A stretch of 9,087 bases of DNA from the NCBI GenBank assembly GCA_937871415.1, contig CALMQD010000113.1, positions 1-9,087 on the forward strand. Direction: 5' to 3'. The translations under genes and the position numbers were made by a program. Positions 1 through 6,329 of this stretch are shown here, piece after piece (within the stretch, counting starts at the first letter, position 1; every line of letters starts with the position of its first letter). Source of the DNA: an uncultured Phycisphaerales bacterium. Its GTDB lineage: Bacteria; Planctomycetota; Phycisphaerae; Phycisphaerales; UBA1924. The notes under the pieces are model-generated. The model was not told where the DNA came from. It saw nothing but the letters and a program-made list of their open reading frames with translations, and ran no database searches.

Positions 1-48
1 GGGGGGGGGGGGGGGGGGGGGCCGGGGGGGGGGGGGGGGGGCGCGGGG
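1..48. other. poly-G contig-end tract, probable sequencing artefact
   Basis: The first 48 bases are G apart from four C residues (at 22, 23, 42 and 44). The frame of the downstream FAH-family gene passes through this tract without a stop but would encode almost only glycine. Recognisable family sequence (G-R-R-C-R-D-V) begins at about base 49. Runs of false G are a known result of dark cycles in two-colour sequencing and often sit at contig ends. I therefore read this as low-quality sequence replacing the real 5' part of the gene. A natural G tract is possible but less likely. Confidence 0.75.
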
Positions 49-516
49 GGGCGGCGCTGCCGCGACGTGTCGAAGGAGGATGCGCTTGGGTTCGTGCTCG
101 GGTACACGTGCGCGAACGACGTGTCGGCGCGGTGGTGGCAGAAGCAGGGCAGCGGCGGTCAGTTCGTGCGCGGCAAGAGTTTCGACACGTTCTGCCCGAT
201 CGGGCCGGGCTTGTGGAGCGCGGCGAGCGTCGGCGATCCGGGGTCGTTGCGGCTCGTGACGCGCGTGAACGGCGAGGTGCGCCAGGAGTCTTCGACCGGC
301 GCGATGATGTACGACGTCGCGACGCTTGTGAGCGAACTCTCGAAGGGCATGACGCTGCTGCCGGGGACGGTGATCTTGACGGGGACGCCGGCGGGCGTGG
401 GCGCGGCGAGAACCCCGGCGCAGTTTCTGAAGGATGGGGATGTTGTGGAGGTTGAGTTGTCGCGGGGGAGCGGGGAAACGCTCGGGGTGCTGAGGAACCG
501 GGTGAGGTTTGAGTAG
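49..516 (+). CDS. fumarylacetoacetate hydrolase (FAH) family protein, C-terminal part
   Basis: About 155 residues of the C-terminal catalytic fold of an FAH-superfamily hydrolase or isomerase are visible. Members cleave or isomerise C-C bonds in acylpyruvate-type diketo acids, using a divalent metal. Family marks in order are G-R-R-C-R-D-V at bases 49-69, GYTCANDVSAR, the GKSFDTFCPIGP segment with the conserved lysine, and TGTPAGVG near the C-terminus. The frame is open through GTG at 67, but homologous sequence continues upstream of it, so that GTG is not the true start. The N-terminal part, which normally carries the two metal-binding glutamates, is lost in the poly-G tract. The stop is TAG at 514-516. 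The next gene, carA, converges on it across a repeat-filled spacer. Fumarylacetoacetase itself, acylpyruvase and 2-hydroxyhepta-2,4-diene-1,7-dioate isomerase cannot be told apart from this fragment, so no symbol is given. Confidence 0.9.
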   Translation, partial: GRRCRDVSKEDALGFVLGYTCANDVSARWWQKQGSGGQFVRGKSFDTFCPIGPGLWSAASVGDPGSLRLVTRVNGEVRQESSTGAMMYDVATLVSELSKGMTLLPGTVILTGTPAGVGAARTPAQFLKDGDVVEVELSRGSGETLGVLRNRVRFE

Positions 517-535
517 GAAGGGATGGAAGGGGGAA

Positions 536-591
536 GGGATCGAGGGATCGAGGGACCAAGGGAGTGAGGGACCAAGGGAGCAAGGGACCCA
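536..591. repeat. seven tandem 8-bp GGGANNNA units
   Basis: Seven consecutive octamers read GGGATCGA, GGGATCGA, GGGACCAA, GGGAGTGA, GGGACCAA, GGGAGCAA and GGGACCCA. GGGA is invariant, the middle three bases vary, and the last base is always A. The array starts 20 bp after the stop of the FAH-family gene, and the bases before it (517-535) are also purine-rich but out of register. Seven GGG runs with 5-nt spacers on one strand would allow a long-loop G-quadruplex. No open frame of known kind uses the array. Function is unknown. It may be a slippage-derived low-complexity repeat. Confidence 0.85.
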
Positions 592-594
592 AGC

Positions 595-616
595 GCACCG
601 GTCTGGAGACCGGTGC
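595..616. repeat. perfect 9-bp inverted repeat (REP-like module 1)
   Basis: A 9-bp perfect stem (595-603 with 608-616, GCACCGGTC / GACCGGTGC) surrounds a TGGA loop. It is preceded by AAGC and followed by CAC, the same flanks (AAGG/C before, GCCAC after) that surround the two palindromes further right. It could act as a transcript-end hairpin between the convergent FAH-family and carA genes. No U-tract follows on either strand, so it is not a classical intrinsic terminator. It resembles the short dispersed palindromes found between genes in planctomycete and verrucomicrobial genomes. That resemblance is from memory and not checked. Confidence 0.75.
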
Positions 617-624
617 CACGTAAA

Positions 625-664
625 GCAAAGCGACAAGGCGCACAGCCGGGACGACTGTGCCACC
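625..664. repeat. 40-bp direct repeat, copy A, with REP-like palindrome
   Basis: This unit begins GCAAAGCGA and ends GTGCCACC. It matches bases 687-726 at 37 of 40 positions by direct comparison, with a period of 62 bp. Inside it, 640-647 and 653-660 form a stem around a GGGAC loop, with one C.A mismatch (646/654). The copy's own T at 657, changed in copy B, keeps the outer stem (GCACAG/CTGTGC) intact. Confidence 0.85.
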
Positions 665-686
665 CAAGACGTATTTGCCACCCAAG

Positions 687-726
687 GCAAAGCGATAAGG
701 CGCACAGCCGGGACGGCTGAGCCACC
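687..726. repeat. 40-bp direct repeat, copy B, with REP-like palindrome
   Basis: This is the second copy of the unit at 625-664, differing at three positions (C/T, A/G and T/A). Its stem is 702-709 with 715-722 around GGGAC. The inner CAGCC/GGCTG is perfect and there is one A.A mismatch at 704/720. It lies about 40 bp beyond the end of carA, which is read from the opposite strand. Confidence 0.85.
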
Positions 727-768
727 GAAAGCCACGGCGGCGTAGCGGGATTGGGGGAGGGGGGGCGA

Positions 769-2073
769 TCAGACTTTGAGAGAACGCGGCTCGGCGCGGG
801 CGGGTGAGCCGGCGCCGGCGCGGGCGGGCTCGGAGCGTGCGACGGCGGCGGCGGATTCGGCGCGGGTCTGCTGCAACTGTGCGAGCGTGAGCGGCGCGCG
901 GTTGTCCATCATGCGGACGAAGGCGTCGAAGAGATAGGTCGCGTCGTGGGGCCCGGGCGAGGCCTCGGGGTGGTGCTGCACGGCGAAGACGGGGCGGTCG
1001 CTGAGGCAGAAGCCTGCGAGGGTGTGGTCGTTGAGGTTGATGTGCGTTGTCTGGCCCGCACCGCCGGTGGCCCTGGCGAGCGATTCGGGGTTGACGGCGA
1101 AGCCGTGGTTCTGGCTGGTGATCTCGACGCGGCCGGTGATGAGGTTGAGGACGGGCTGGTTGAGGCCGCGGTGCCCGAACTTGAGTTTGTAGGTCTCGCC
1201 GCCGAGCGCGAGGCAGAGGAGTTGATGGCCCAGGCAGATGCCGAAGGTGGGGATGACGGCGGAGCGGTCGGCAAGCACGGCGCGGAGCGAGGCGATGGTG
1301 CGGTCGACGGCGGCGGGGTCGCCCGGGCCGTTGGAGATGAAGAGGCCATCGGCCTGGCCGCGTTTAAAGCGGGCCTGAACATCGGCGGCGTCGACGTCGT
1401 GGGGAACGACCTCGACGTCGCAGCCGCGATCGGCGAGGTTGCGGAGGATGTTGCGCTTGGCGCCGCAATCGAGCGCGAGGACGCGGAATCGGCGCCCCCC
1501 CGACTTGTTTTCGCCGATGCGCGGCGACCACTCGCCGAGGGTCTCGCTCCAGCGCGACGAGTTCGTGCAGCCGACGAGGGGGACGAGGTTCTGGCCGTTC
1601 ATCGACGGGGCCTTGCGGGCGGCGTCGACGAGTTGGGCGTCGGAGAGTTCGGACTCGGGGACGTCGGTGATGATGCCGGGCATCGCGCCGGTGGTGCGGA
1701 GGCGTTTGGTGAGGGCGCGGGTGTCGATCCCCTGAATACCCAGCGCGTTGTGGCGTGCGAGGTACTCGGAGAGGTCGCTGGTGGAGCGGAAGTTGGAGGG
1801 GCGCTGCGCCAGTTCGCGGCAGACCATGCCGGCGACCTGGACTTTCGAGGACTCGACGTCTTCCTCGTTCACGCCGGTGTTGCCGATGAGCGGCGCGGTG
1901 AAGACGAGGATCTGGCCGGTGTAGGAGGGATCGGTGATCGACTCCTGATAACCGCTCATCGCCGTGTTGAAGACGACCTCGGCGGTCTGGGCGATGCGGC
2001 GTCCGGTTGCACCGAAAGCCGAGCCGCGGAAAACAGCGCCGTCGGCGAGGGCCAGTCGAGCAGTGTGGTTCAT
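769..2073 (-). CDS. carA: carbamoyl phosphate synthetase small (glutaminase) subunit
   Basis: This 434-residue protein is the glutamine amidotransferase subunit of carbamoyl phosphate synthetase. It releases ammonia from glutamine and passes it to CarB for carbamoyl phosphate synthesis, feeding arginine and pyrimidine pathways in the cytoplasm. The N-terminal CPSase small domain shows FNTAMSGYQESITDPSY, then IGNTGVNEED and GIQGIDTRALTKRLR. The class I amidotransferase domain follows, with SNGPGDP, GICLGHQ (nucleophile Cys280) and QHHPEA (His368 and Glu370 of the triad). The reading frame is open about 91 codons further upstream, but that part is Arg/Pro/Ala-rich and unlike the family. ATG at 2073 gives MNHTARLALADG, the normal family beginning. 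The last roughly 40 residues are an Ala/Arg/Pro-rich tail beyond the usual end. carB is not in the window. The gene is divergent from priA and convergent with the FAH-family gene. Confidence 0.97.
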   Translation of the reverse strand: MNHTARLALADGAVFRGSAFGATGRRIAQTAEVVFNTAMSGYQESITDPSYTGQILVFTAPLIGNTGVNEEDVESSKVQVAGMVCRELAQRPSNFRSTSDLSEYLARHNALGIQGIDTRALTKRLRTTGAMPGIITDVPESELSDAQLVDAARKAPSMNGQNLVPLVGCTNSSRWSETLGEWSPRIGENKSGGRRFRVLALDCGAKRNILRNLADRGCDVEVVPHDVDAADVQARFKRGQADGLFISNGPGDPAAVDRTIASLRAVLADRSAVIPTFGICLGHQLLCLALGGETYKLKFGHRGLNQPVLNLITGRVEITSQNHGFAVNPESLARATGGAGQTTHINLNDHTLAGFCLSDRPVFAVQHHPEASPGPHDATYLFDAFVRMMDNRAPLTLAQLQQTRAESAAAVARSEPARAGAGSPARAEPRSLKV

Positions 2074-2082
2074 CAAAGCACG

Positions 2083-2088
2083 AGTATA
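2083..2088 (-). promoter_or_regulatory. -10-like TATACT just before carA (possible leaderless start)
   Basis: On the - strand the hexamer TATACT ends 9 nt before the carA ATG, and no purine-rich Shine-Dalgarno lies between. Transcription would begin at or within about three bases of the start codon, giving a leaderless or nearly leaderless mRNA. I see no good -35 box at the usual distance. The hexamer is a near-consensus match in a very GC-rich region, which is why I report it. Confidence 0.45.
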
Positions 2089-2207
2089 GGCGGGAGCGCC
2101 GTCGCGCAGGGGTGTGTGCGCGTGTGCCGGGCGCGGGGAACGCGGCGCGGCGGCTGGCGGCGGAGTGGGCTTGCGACAGGCCCGGGGCGGTGCGGGGCGT
2201 GAATCAC

Positions 2208-2213
2208 TACTGT
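2208..2213 (+). promoter_or_regulatory. -10-like TACTGT before priA GTG start
   Basis: TACTGT is followed by exactly six bases and then the in-frame GTG at 2220, which would place the transcription start on the G of the start codon. There is no Shine-Dalgarno before this GTG or before the alternative GTG at 2199. The match to consensus is weaker than for carA and no clear -35 is visible. It is used here as supporting evidence for the priA start. Confidence 0.3.
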
Positions 2214-2219
2214 CCGGTT

Positions 2220-5138
2220 GTGAGCGGGTTGTTCGGACAGGATCCGGGGGTCGGCGCGGGCTCGCGGGAGCCGGGGCGGCTCGTGCGCGTTGCGGTCGAG
2301 CGGAGCCTGGAGCGTCCGGGGCGCGCGGACGGTGACGAACCTTCACGGGGCGCTGGGAGCCGGCTGCGCGACGACTTGTGGGAGCGCGGGGTGCTTACGT
2401 ACCGCGCCGGTGAGTCGGTGCAGGTCGGCCAGCGGGTCGAGGTGCCGCTGGGCAGGGGCGATCGGCTTGCGCCGGGGCTGGTGGTCGAGGCGGGCGGGGC
2501 GGAACTGGCCGCGGGCTTTCCGCTTGAGCGCCTCAAGAGCGTCGCGCGGGCCGGGGCGATGGTGCTGCCCGAGCGGGTGGTGGAACTGGCCAAGTGGATG
2601 GCGAGTTACTACGTCTGTCCGCTGGGGATGGTGCTGGCGTCGATGGTGCCGGCGGCGGTGAAGAAGGGCATCGGGCAGCGGGCCGTGGAACTGATCGGGC
2701 GCGGACCGAAGTTCGACCGGGCCTGCGCGGCGGGCCCGGACGGGAAGAACACCGGGGGCGTCGAGATGACGCCGGCGGTCAAGAAAGCCTGGGCCCGGCT
2801 GGTCGACGAAGGGCTGGGAGAGGAACTCCCCCTGCGGCCGGGCGCGCTGGCGGCCCGGATCGGCGAGCGCACGATGCGTTCGATCAACCGTCTCGTCGAG
2901 ATCGGCGTCCTGGCCCGGGTGGAAGCGGACGAGGTCGTCGCTCGGGGCGGAGCGCCCGTGGGCGAACTCGTCGAAGGAATCGGCGAGGGCGACTGGAGTG
3001 GAGCGGACGGGGCGCTCGCGCCCGGCGCGGCGCGGCAGGCGGCCTGGACGCTGACGGATGAGCAATCGCGCATCGTCGACGGCATCGGCGCGACGCTCGG
3101 GGGGTTCAAGGTGCACCTGGTGCGGGGCGTGACGGGTTCGGGGAAGACCGAGGTGTACCTGCGGGTGATCGAGAACCTGCTGCGGGCGAGGCCGGAGGCC
3201 AGCGCGATCGTGCTGGTGCCGGAGATTTCGCTCACGCCGCAGATGGGCGGACGATTCGAGCAGCGCTTCGGCGTGGCGGGGAAGGGAGGGGGGGGCGTGG
3301 GGGTGGCGGTGCTGCACTCGGGGCTGAGCGCCAGCCAGCGGCACCGGATGTGGCAGCAGGCATCGCTTGGAGCGAGCGGCGGGGCGCGCGTGGTGGTCGG
3401 CGCGCGCTCGGCGATCTTCGCGCCGCTGAAGAACGTCGGGCTGATCGTCGTGGATGAAGAGCACGCGAGCGACTACAAGCAGGACCAGTTGCCGCGGTAC
3501 CACGGGCGGGACGTGGCGATCAAGCGCGGTCAGATCGAAGGGTGCCCGGTGGTTCTGGGGAGCGCGACGCCGAGCCTGGAGTCGTACGCGAACGCGCAGA
3601 CCGACGGTGCAGGCGCCGGCAAGTACGCGCTGTGGGAGATGCTTCAGCGCGTGGGCGGGGCGCGGCTGCCGAAGGTCGAGATCGTCGACCTGGCGGAAGA
3701 GCGCAAGGCGCTCGACGCGCGGCGGAAACTGGCTCTGCGCGTGCACCCGGCCGGGGATGAACGCGGATCATCGACGGGGACCGCCCCCGAAGCGAAACCG
3801 AGCGGAAGCGGCGGGTCGAGCGGGTCGGCCCGATCGCCGTCGAGCCCGCGCGGGTTCATTCAGGCGGCGTCGCGGATGCAGGAACTGGGGGAGATGATCG
3901 GGCCCACGCTCGAACGGGCGCTGGGTGAGACGATCAGCGCGGGGGGGCAGGCGGTGCTGCTGCTGAACCGGCGCGGGTACTCGGGGTACATCGCGTGCGC
4001 CGATGCGCGGTGCGGCTGGGTGCTGCGGTGCGATGACTGCGACGCGGGGCTGGTGTTCCACAAGTTCATCCGTCTTCCCGGTGCGGAAGGCCTCGGGGAC
4101 AGCGAGGCCGGGGCGGCGGAAGCGGCGCGGTCGAATCGCCGCGGATCGCAGGGACTGCTGCGCGACGAGGCGTTCGCGGCGATGCACGACCGGCGCGCGG
4201 GCGAAGGGAGCGGCGGGGAGCGGCGTGCGCCGGCGCGGGTGGTTCGGTGCCACCACTGCCTGGCGCAGCAACTGCTGCCGACGCACTGCCCGCAGTGCGG
4301 GCGGGGGCTGATCTGGCTGGGTCTGGGTAAGCAGCGGGTGGAAGAAGAACCCCGAGAGAAGTTCGGCGGGCTGATCCAGATGGAGGCGGGCGGGCTTTCG
4401 GGAAGGGGGACCGGCGGGGCGGGCGGGCGCTGGCTGGTGCGCGTCGACGGCGACACGATGCACTCGGCGAAGGACTACTTCGACGTGCTGGGACGATTCG
4501 GCAGGGGCGAGGTGCGGGTGCTGGTGGGCACGCAGATGATCGCCAAGGGGCTCGACTTCCCGAACGTGCGGCTGGTCGGGGTCATCAACGCCGACACGGC
4601 GCTGGGGCTGCCGGACTTCCGCTCGACGGAGCGGACGTTCCAGCTCGTGAACCAGGTTGCGGGGCGGGCGGGGCGCAGCGCCGACAAGCCGGGGCGTGTG
4701 ATCGTTCAGACCATGGAACCGACCAGCCCGGCGATCACGTTCGCGGCGGCGCATGACTACGTCGGATTCGCGCGGGCGGAGTTGGAGATCCGGCGTCGGA
4801 GCGGTCTGCCGCCGGCAACAAAGATGGCGCGGATCGTGGTGCGCGACGAGGTGTTCCAGCGGGCGATGAAGAGCGCGGGAGAACTGGCGCACGAACTGCG
4901 GCATGCGGTGAACGCGATCGACCGCCGGGCCGGGCTGGCGGGTAAGGAATCGGTGCGTGTGCTGGGGCCGATGGAGTGCCCGATCGCGCGGATCGCGGGG
5001 TTCTACCGGGTGGCGATCGAGCTGACGGCGGGCCGGCGGGGGGCGATTCAGGATGTGCTGGCGGAGGTTCGGAGCCGGGGGCTCCTCAAGAGCGACCACC
5101 GGACGGCGGTGGACATCGATCCGATCGCCTTGCTGTGA
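2220..5138 (+). CDS. priA: primosomal protein N' (replication restart helicase PriA)
   Basis: PriA is a superfamily 2 3'-to-5' DNA helicase that recognises stalled forks and reloads the replisome. From GTG 2220 the protein has 972 residues, longer than the usual 700-830. The N-terminal DNA-binding region (LVRVAVERSLE to VEVPLGRG) is followed by Walker A GVTGSGKT (303-310), the DEEH box (412-415) and GSATPS (447-452). Eight zinc-binding cysteines follow (593, 598, 604, 607, 677, 680, 690, 693), then GTQMIAKG (770-777), QVAGRAGR (812-819) and the C-terminal GPMECPIARIAGFYR segment. Extra length comes from a Ser/Gly/Pro-rich insert (about 508-543) and about 55 added residues between Cys607 and Cys677. 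The frame is open back to 2007, overlapping carA, but that part is not PriA-like. GTG at 2199 is an alternative start. The window shows none of its partners. It heads a + strand cluster with the aminotransferase and murD. Confidence 0.95.
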   Translation: MSGLFGQDPGVGAGSREPGRLVRVAVERSLERPGRADGDEPSRGAGSRLRDDLWERGVLTYRAGESVQVGQRVEVPLGRGDRLAPGLVVEAGGAELAAGFPLERLKSVARAGAMVLPERVVELAKWMASYYVCPLGMVLASMVPAAVKKGIGQRAVELIGRGPKFDRACAAGPDGKNTGGVEMTPAVKKAWARLVDEGLGEELPLRPGALAARIGERTMRSINRLVEIGVLARVEADEVVARGGAPVGELVEGIGEGDWSGADGALAPGAARQAAWTLTDEQSRIVDGIGATLGGFKVHLVRGVTGSGKTEVYLRVIENLLRARPEASAIVLVPEISLTPQMGGRFEQRFGVAGKGGGGVGVAVLHSGLSASQRHRMWQQASLGASGGARVVVGARSAIFAPLKNVGLIVVDEEHASDYKQDQLPRYHGRDVAIKRGQIEGCPVVLGSATPSLESYANAQTDGAGAGKYALWEMLQRVGGARLPKVEIVDLAEERKALDARRKLALRVHPAGDERGSSTGTAPEAKPSGSGGSSGSARSPSSPRGFIQAASRMQELGEMIGPTLERALGETISAGGQAVLLLNRRGYSGYIACADARCGWVLRCDDCDAGLVFHKFIRLPGAEGLGDSEAGAAEAARSNRRGSQGLLRDEAFAAMHDRRAGEGSGGERRAPARVVRCHHCLAQQLLPTHCPQCGRGLIWLGLGKQRVEEEPREKFGGLIQMEAGGLSGRGTGGAGGRWLVRVDGDTMHSAKDYFDVLGRFGRGEVRVLVGTQMIAKGLDFPNVRLVGVINADTALGLPDFRSTERTFQLVNQVAGRAGRSADKPGRVIVQTMEPTSPAITFAAAHDYVGFARAELEIRRRSGLPPATKMARIVVRDEVFQRAMKSAGELAHELRHAVNAIDRRAGLAGKESVRVLGPMECPIARIAGFYRVAIELTAGRRGAIQDVLAEVRSRGLLKSDHRTAVDIDPIALL

Positions 5139-5168
5139 GGCCCCGGGGCGGAGGAGCGGCGGAAGAAA

Positions 5169-5174
5169 AGGAGG
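5169..5174 (+). promoter_or_regulatory. Shine-Dalgarno AGGAGG before the alternative GTG at 5180
   Basis: AAAAGGAGGGG lies five bases before an in-frame GTG at 5180, ideal for ribosome binding. Using it would add eight residues (VGARYAWA) to the aminotransferase start chosen here. It competes with the GTG at 5204, which has a TATGCT hexamer before it. Confidence 0.5.
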
Positions 5175-5191
5175 GGCCGGTGGGGGCGCGG

Positions 5192-5197
5192 TATGCT
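5192..5197 (+). promoter_or_regulatory. -10-like TATGCT six bases before GTG 5204
   Basis: TATGCT is followed by six bases and GTG 5204, the spacing that puts +1 on the start codon. It could give the aminotransferase-murD-lipoprotein genes their own leaderless promoter independent of priA. No -35 is evident. The same bases would be coding (Tyr-Ala) if translation starts at 5180. Confidence 0.3.
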
Positions 5198-5203
5198 TGG
5201 GCC

Positions 5204-6313
5204 GTGATCGTGCACCTCAACGGGCAACTTGTTCCTCGGGACCAGGCGAAGATCAGCCCGCTGGACCGGGGCTTTGTCTTCGGCGACGGGGTGTACGAGG
5301 GACTGCGGACGATCGACTGGCGGGGGAATGGGCATGCCGGCGCTCGGGAGATGGCGCGGAGCGGGGCGCGGGTCATCGGGTTGCAACTGCATGTCGAGCG
5401 CCTGTACGCGGGGCTGGAGGCGGCGCGGATCGAAACGCCGCGGCACGAGTTCGCGGGGCTGGAAGCGCCGACCTCGCTGGGGCGGATGACCGACGAACTG
5501 CTCGCGGCCAACGGGCTGCGCGACGCGTTCGTGTACTGGCAGGTGACGCGTGGCACGCCGAGCGGCGACGAGCCGGCGCGCTTGCGGGTGCCGCCGCGGG
5601 GGGGGCTGAGGGGGGGCGTGACGGTCTTCGGGTATGCGAGCCCTCAGCCGAGCCTGGAGGCGATCCGCGGCGCCGGGCCGCTGGTCAAGACGTGCGCGGT
5701 GCTGAACGACCCGCGCTGGTCGATGGGCTTTCTCAAGTCGACGTCGCTGATGGGCAACGTCGTGTGCGCGATGGAGGCGGATCGGCGCGGGTGCGACGAC
5801 GCGATCCTGGTGCGCGACGGGGTCGTGTGCGAAGGGCTGGCGACCAACGTGATCCTGGTGACCCGGTCGGGCGAGGTCGTGACGCCGAGCCTGGAGAGCG
5901 CACCGATGCTCGCGGGCGTGACGCGGGCGCTGTTGCTGGAGGAACTGCGGGGCGAACTGGTGTCGCGGCGCGTGACGGAGGAGGAACTGCGGAGCGCGCG
6001 CGAGGTGATGCTCACCGGATCGAGCACGATGGTCGCGTGCGTGTCGCACCTCGACGGTGCGCCGGTGGGTGAGGGCGGCTGGGCGGGCAAGCCGGGCCCG
6101 GTGTGCCGGCGACTGCAGGACGTGCTGCTGAACGCGATCGGGGCCGGGCTGGATGCGAGCCTCCACAACCGTCACATGCTCGGTCGGGCCTGGCGCGGGT
6201 TCGATCGCGCGGGGGGTGCCGGGGGTGCGAACGTGTGTGGGGCAGCGCCCACCGTTGCGCCCACCGTGGCGGCCACGGGCGCCTCGGACCGGGCGGTGCC
6301 GGGCCGCGCGTGA
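5204..6313 (+). CDS. fold-type IV PLP aminotransferase (branched-chain / D-amino acid transaminase family)
   Basis: This is a 369-residue cytoplasmic aminotransferase of the PLP fold-type IV class, which includes branched-chain aminotransferase, D-amino acid transaminase and aminodeoxychorismate lyase. Visible marks are LNGQLVPRDQAKISPLDRGFVFGDGVYEG at the start, FVYWQVTRGT, the PLP lysine Lys178 in FLKSTSLMGN, and Glu210 in CEGLATNV, the usual partner of the pyridine nitrogen. Overall spacing resembles D-alanine transaminase. However, the Arg-x-His after VTRGT, which binds the substrate carboxylate in Bacillus D-alanine transaminase, is replaced by Gly/Asp, and VYEGLR looks branched-chain-like. 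Substrate is therefore open. The last roughly 55 residues form a Gly/Ala-rich tail not expected in the family, including a PTVAPTVA repeat from a 12-bp duplication (6244-6267). GTG 5204 gives the normal family beginning; GTG 5180 has the better ribosome site. It lies 16 nt before murD. Confidence 0.88.
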   Translation: MIVHLNGQLVPRDQAKISPLDRGFVFGDGVYEGLRTIDWRGNGHAGAREMARSGARVIGLQLHVERLYAGLEAARIETPRHEFAGLEAPTSLGRMTDELLAANGLRDAFVYWQVTRGTPSGDEPARLRVPPRGGLRGGVTVFGYASPQPSLEAIRGAGPLVKTCAVLNDPRWSMGFLKSTSLMGNVVCAMEADRRGCDDAILVRDGVVCEGLATNVILVTRSGEVVTPSLESAPMLAGVTRALLLEELRGELVSRRVTEEELRSAREVMLTGSSTMVACVSHLDGAPVGEGGWAGKPGPVCRRLQDVLLNAIGAGLDASLHNRHMLGRAWRGFDRAGGAGGANVCGAAPTVAPTVAATGASDRAVPGRA

Positions 6314-6319
6314 AACGAT

Positions 6320-6324
6320 GGGAG
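6320..6324 (+). promoter_or_regulatory. Shine-Dalgarno GGGAG deciding the murD start
   Basis: GGGAG ends five bases before ATG 6330. The upstream in-frame ATG at 6318 overlaps this signal and has no purine-rich site of its own, so 6330 is preferred. Confidence 0.55.
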
Positions 6325-6329
6325 CACGG

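Noticed and set aside
595..616. Perfect hairpin as an intrinsic terminator
   Set aside because: No U-tract follows on either strand. A role in ending transcripts remains possible but is not shown.
159..725. 188-codon - strand open frame across the FAH-family gene and the repeats
   Set aside because: Its repetitive Pro/Ser/Leu sequence is read from the GGGANNNA array and palindromes, and it is antisense to the FAH-family gene.
625..726. Two 40-bp repeats as a possible CRISPR fragment
   Set aside because: There are only two copies, the spacer (665-686) is 22 bp, the copies differ at three positions, there is no cas gene, and the repeats lie in a palindrome-rich spacer.
946..2202. 418-codon + strand open frame opposite carA
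   Set aside because: It is antisense to a complete, motif-rich carA and is of Val/Gly/Ala/Glu shadow composition.
2007..2219. Upstream extension of priA to an ATG at 2007
   Set aside because: It would overlap the carA start region and adds Arg-rich sequence not seen in PriA.
2074..2346. Upstream extension of carA by about 91 codons
   Set aside because: The added Arg/Pro-rich segment does not resemble CarA and would overlap the start of priA. ATG 2073 gives the normal family N-terminus.
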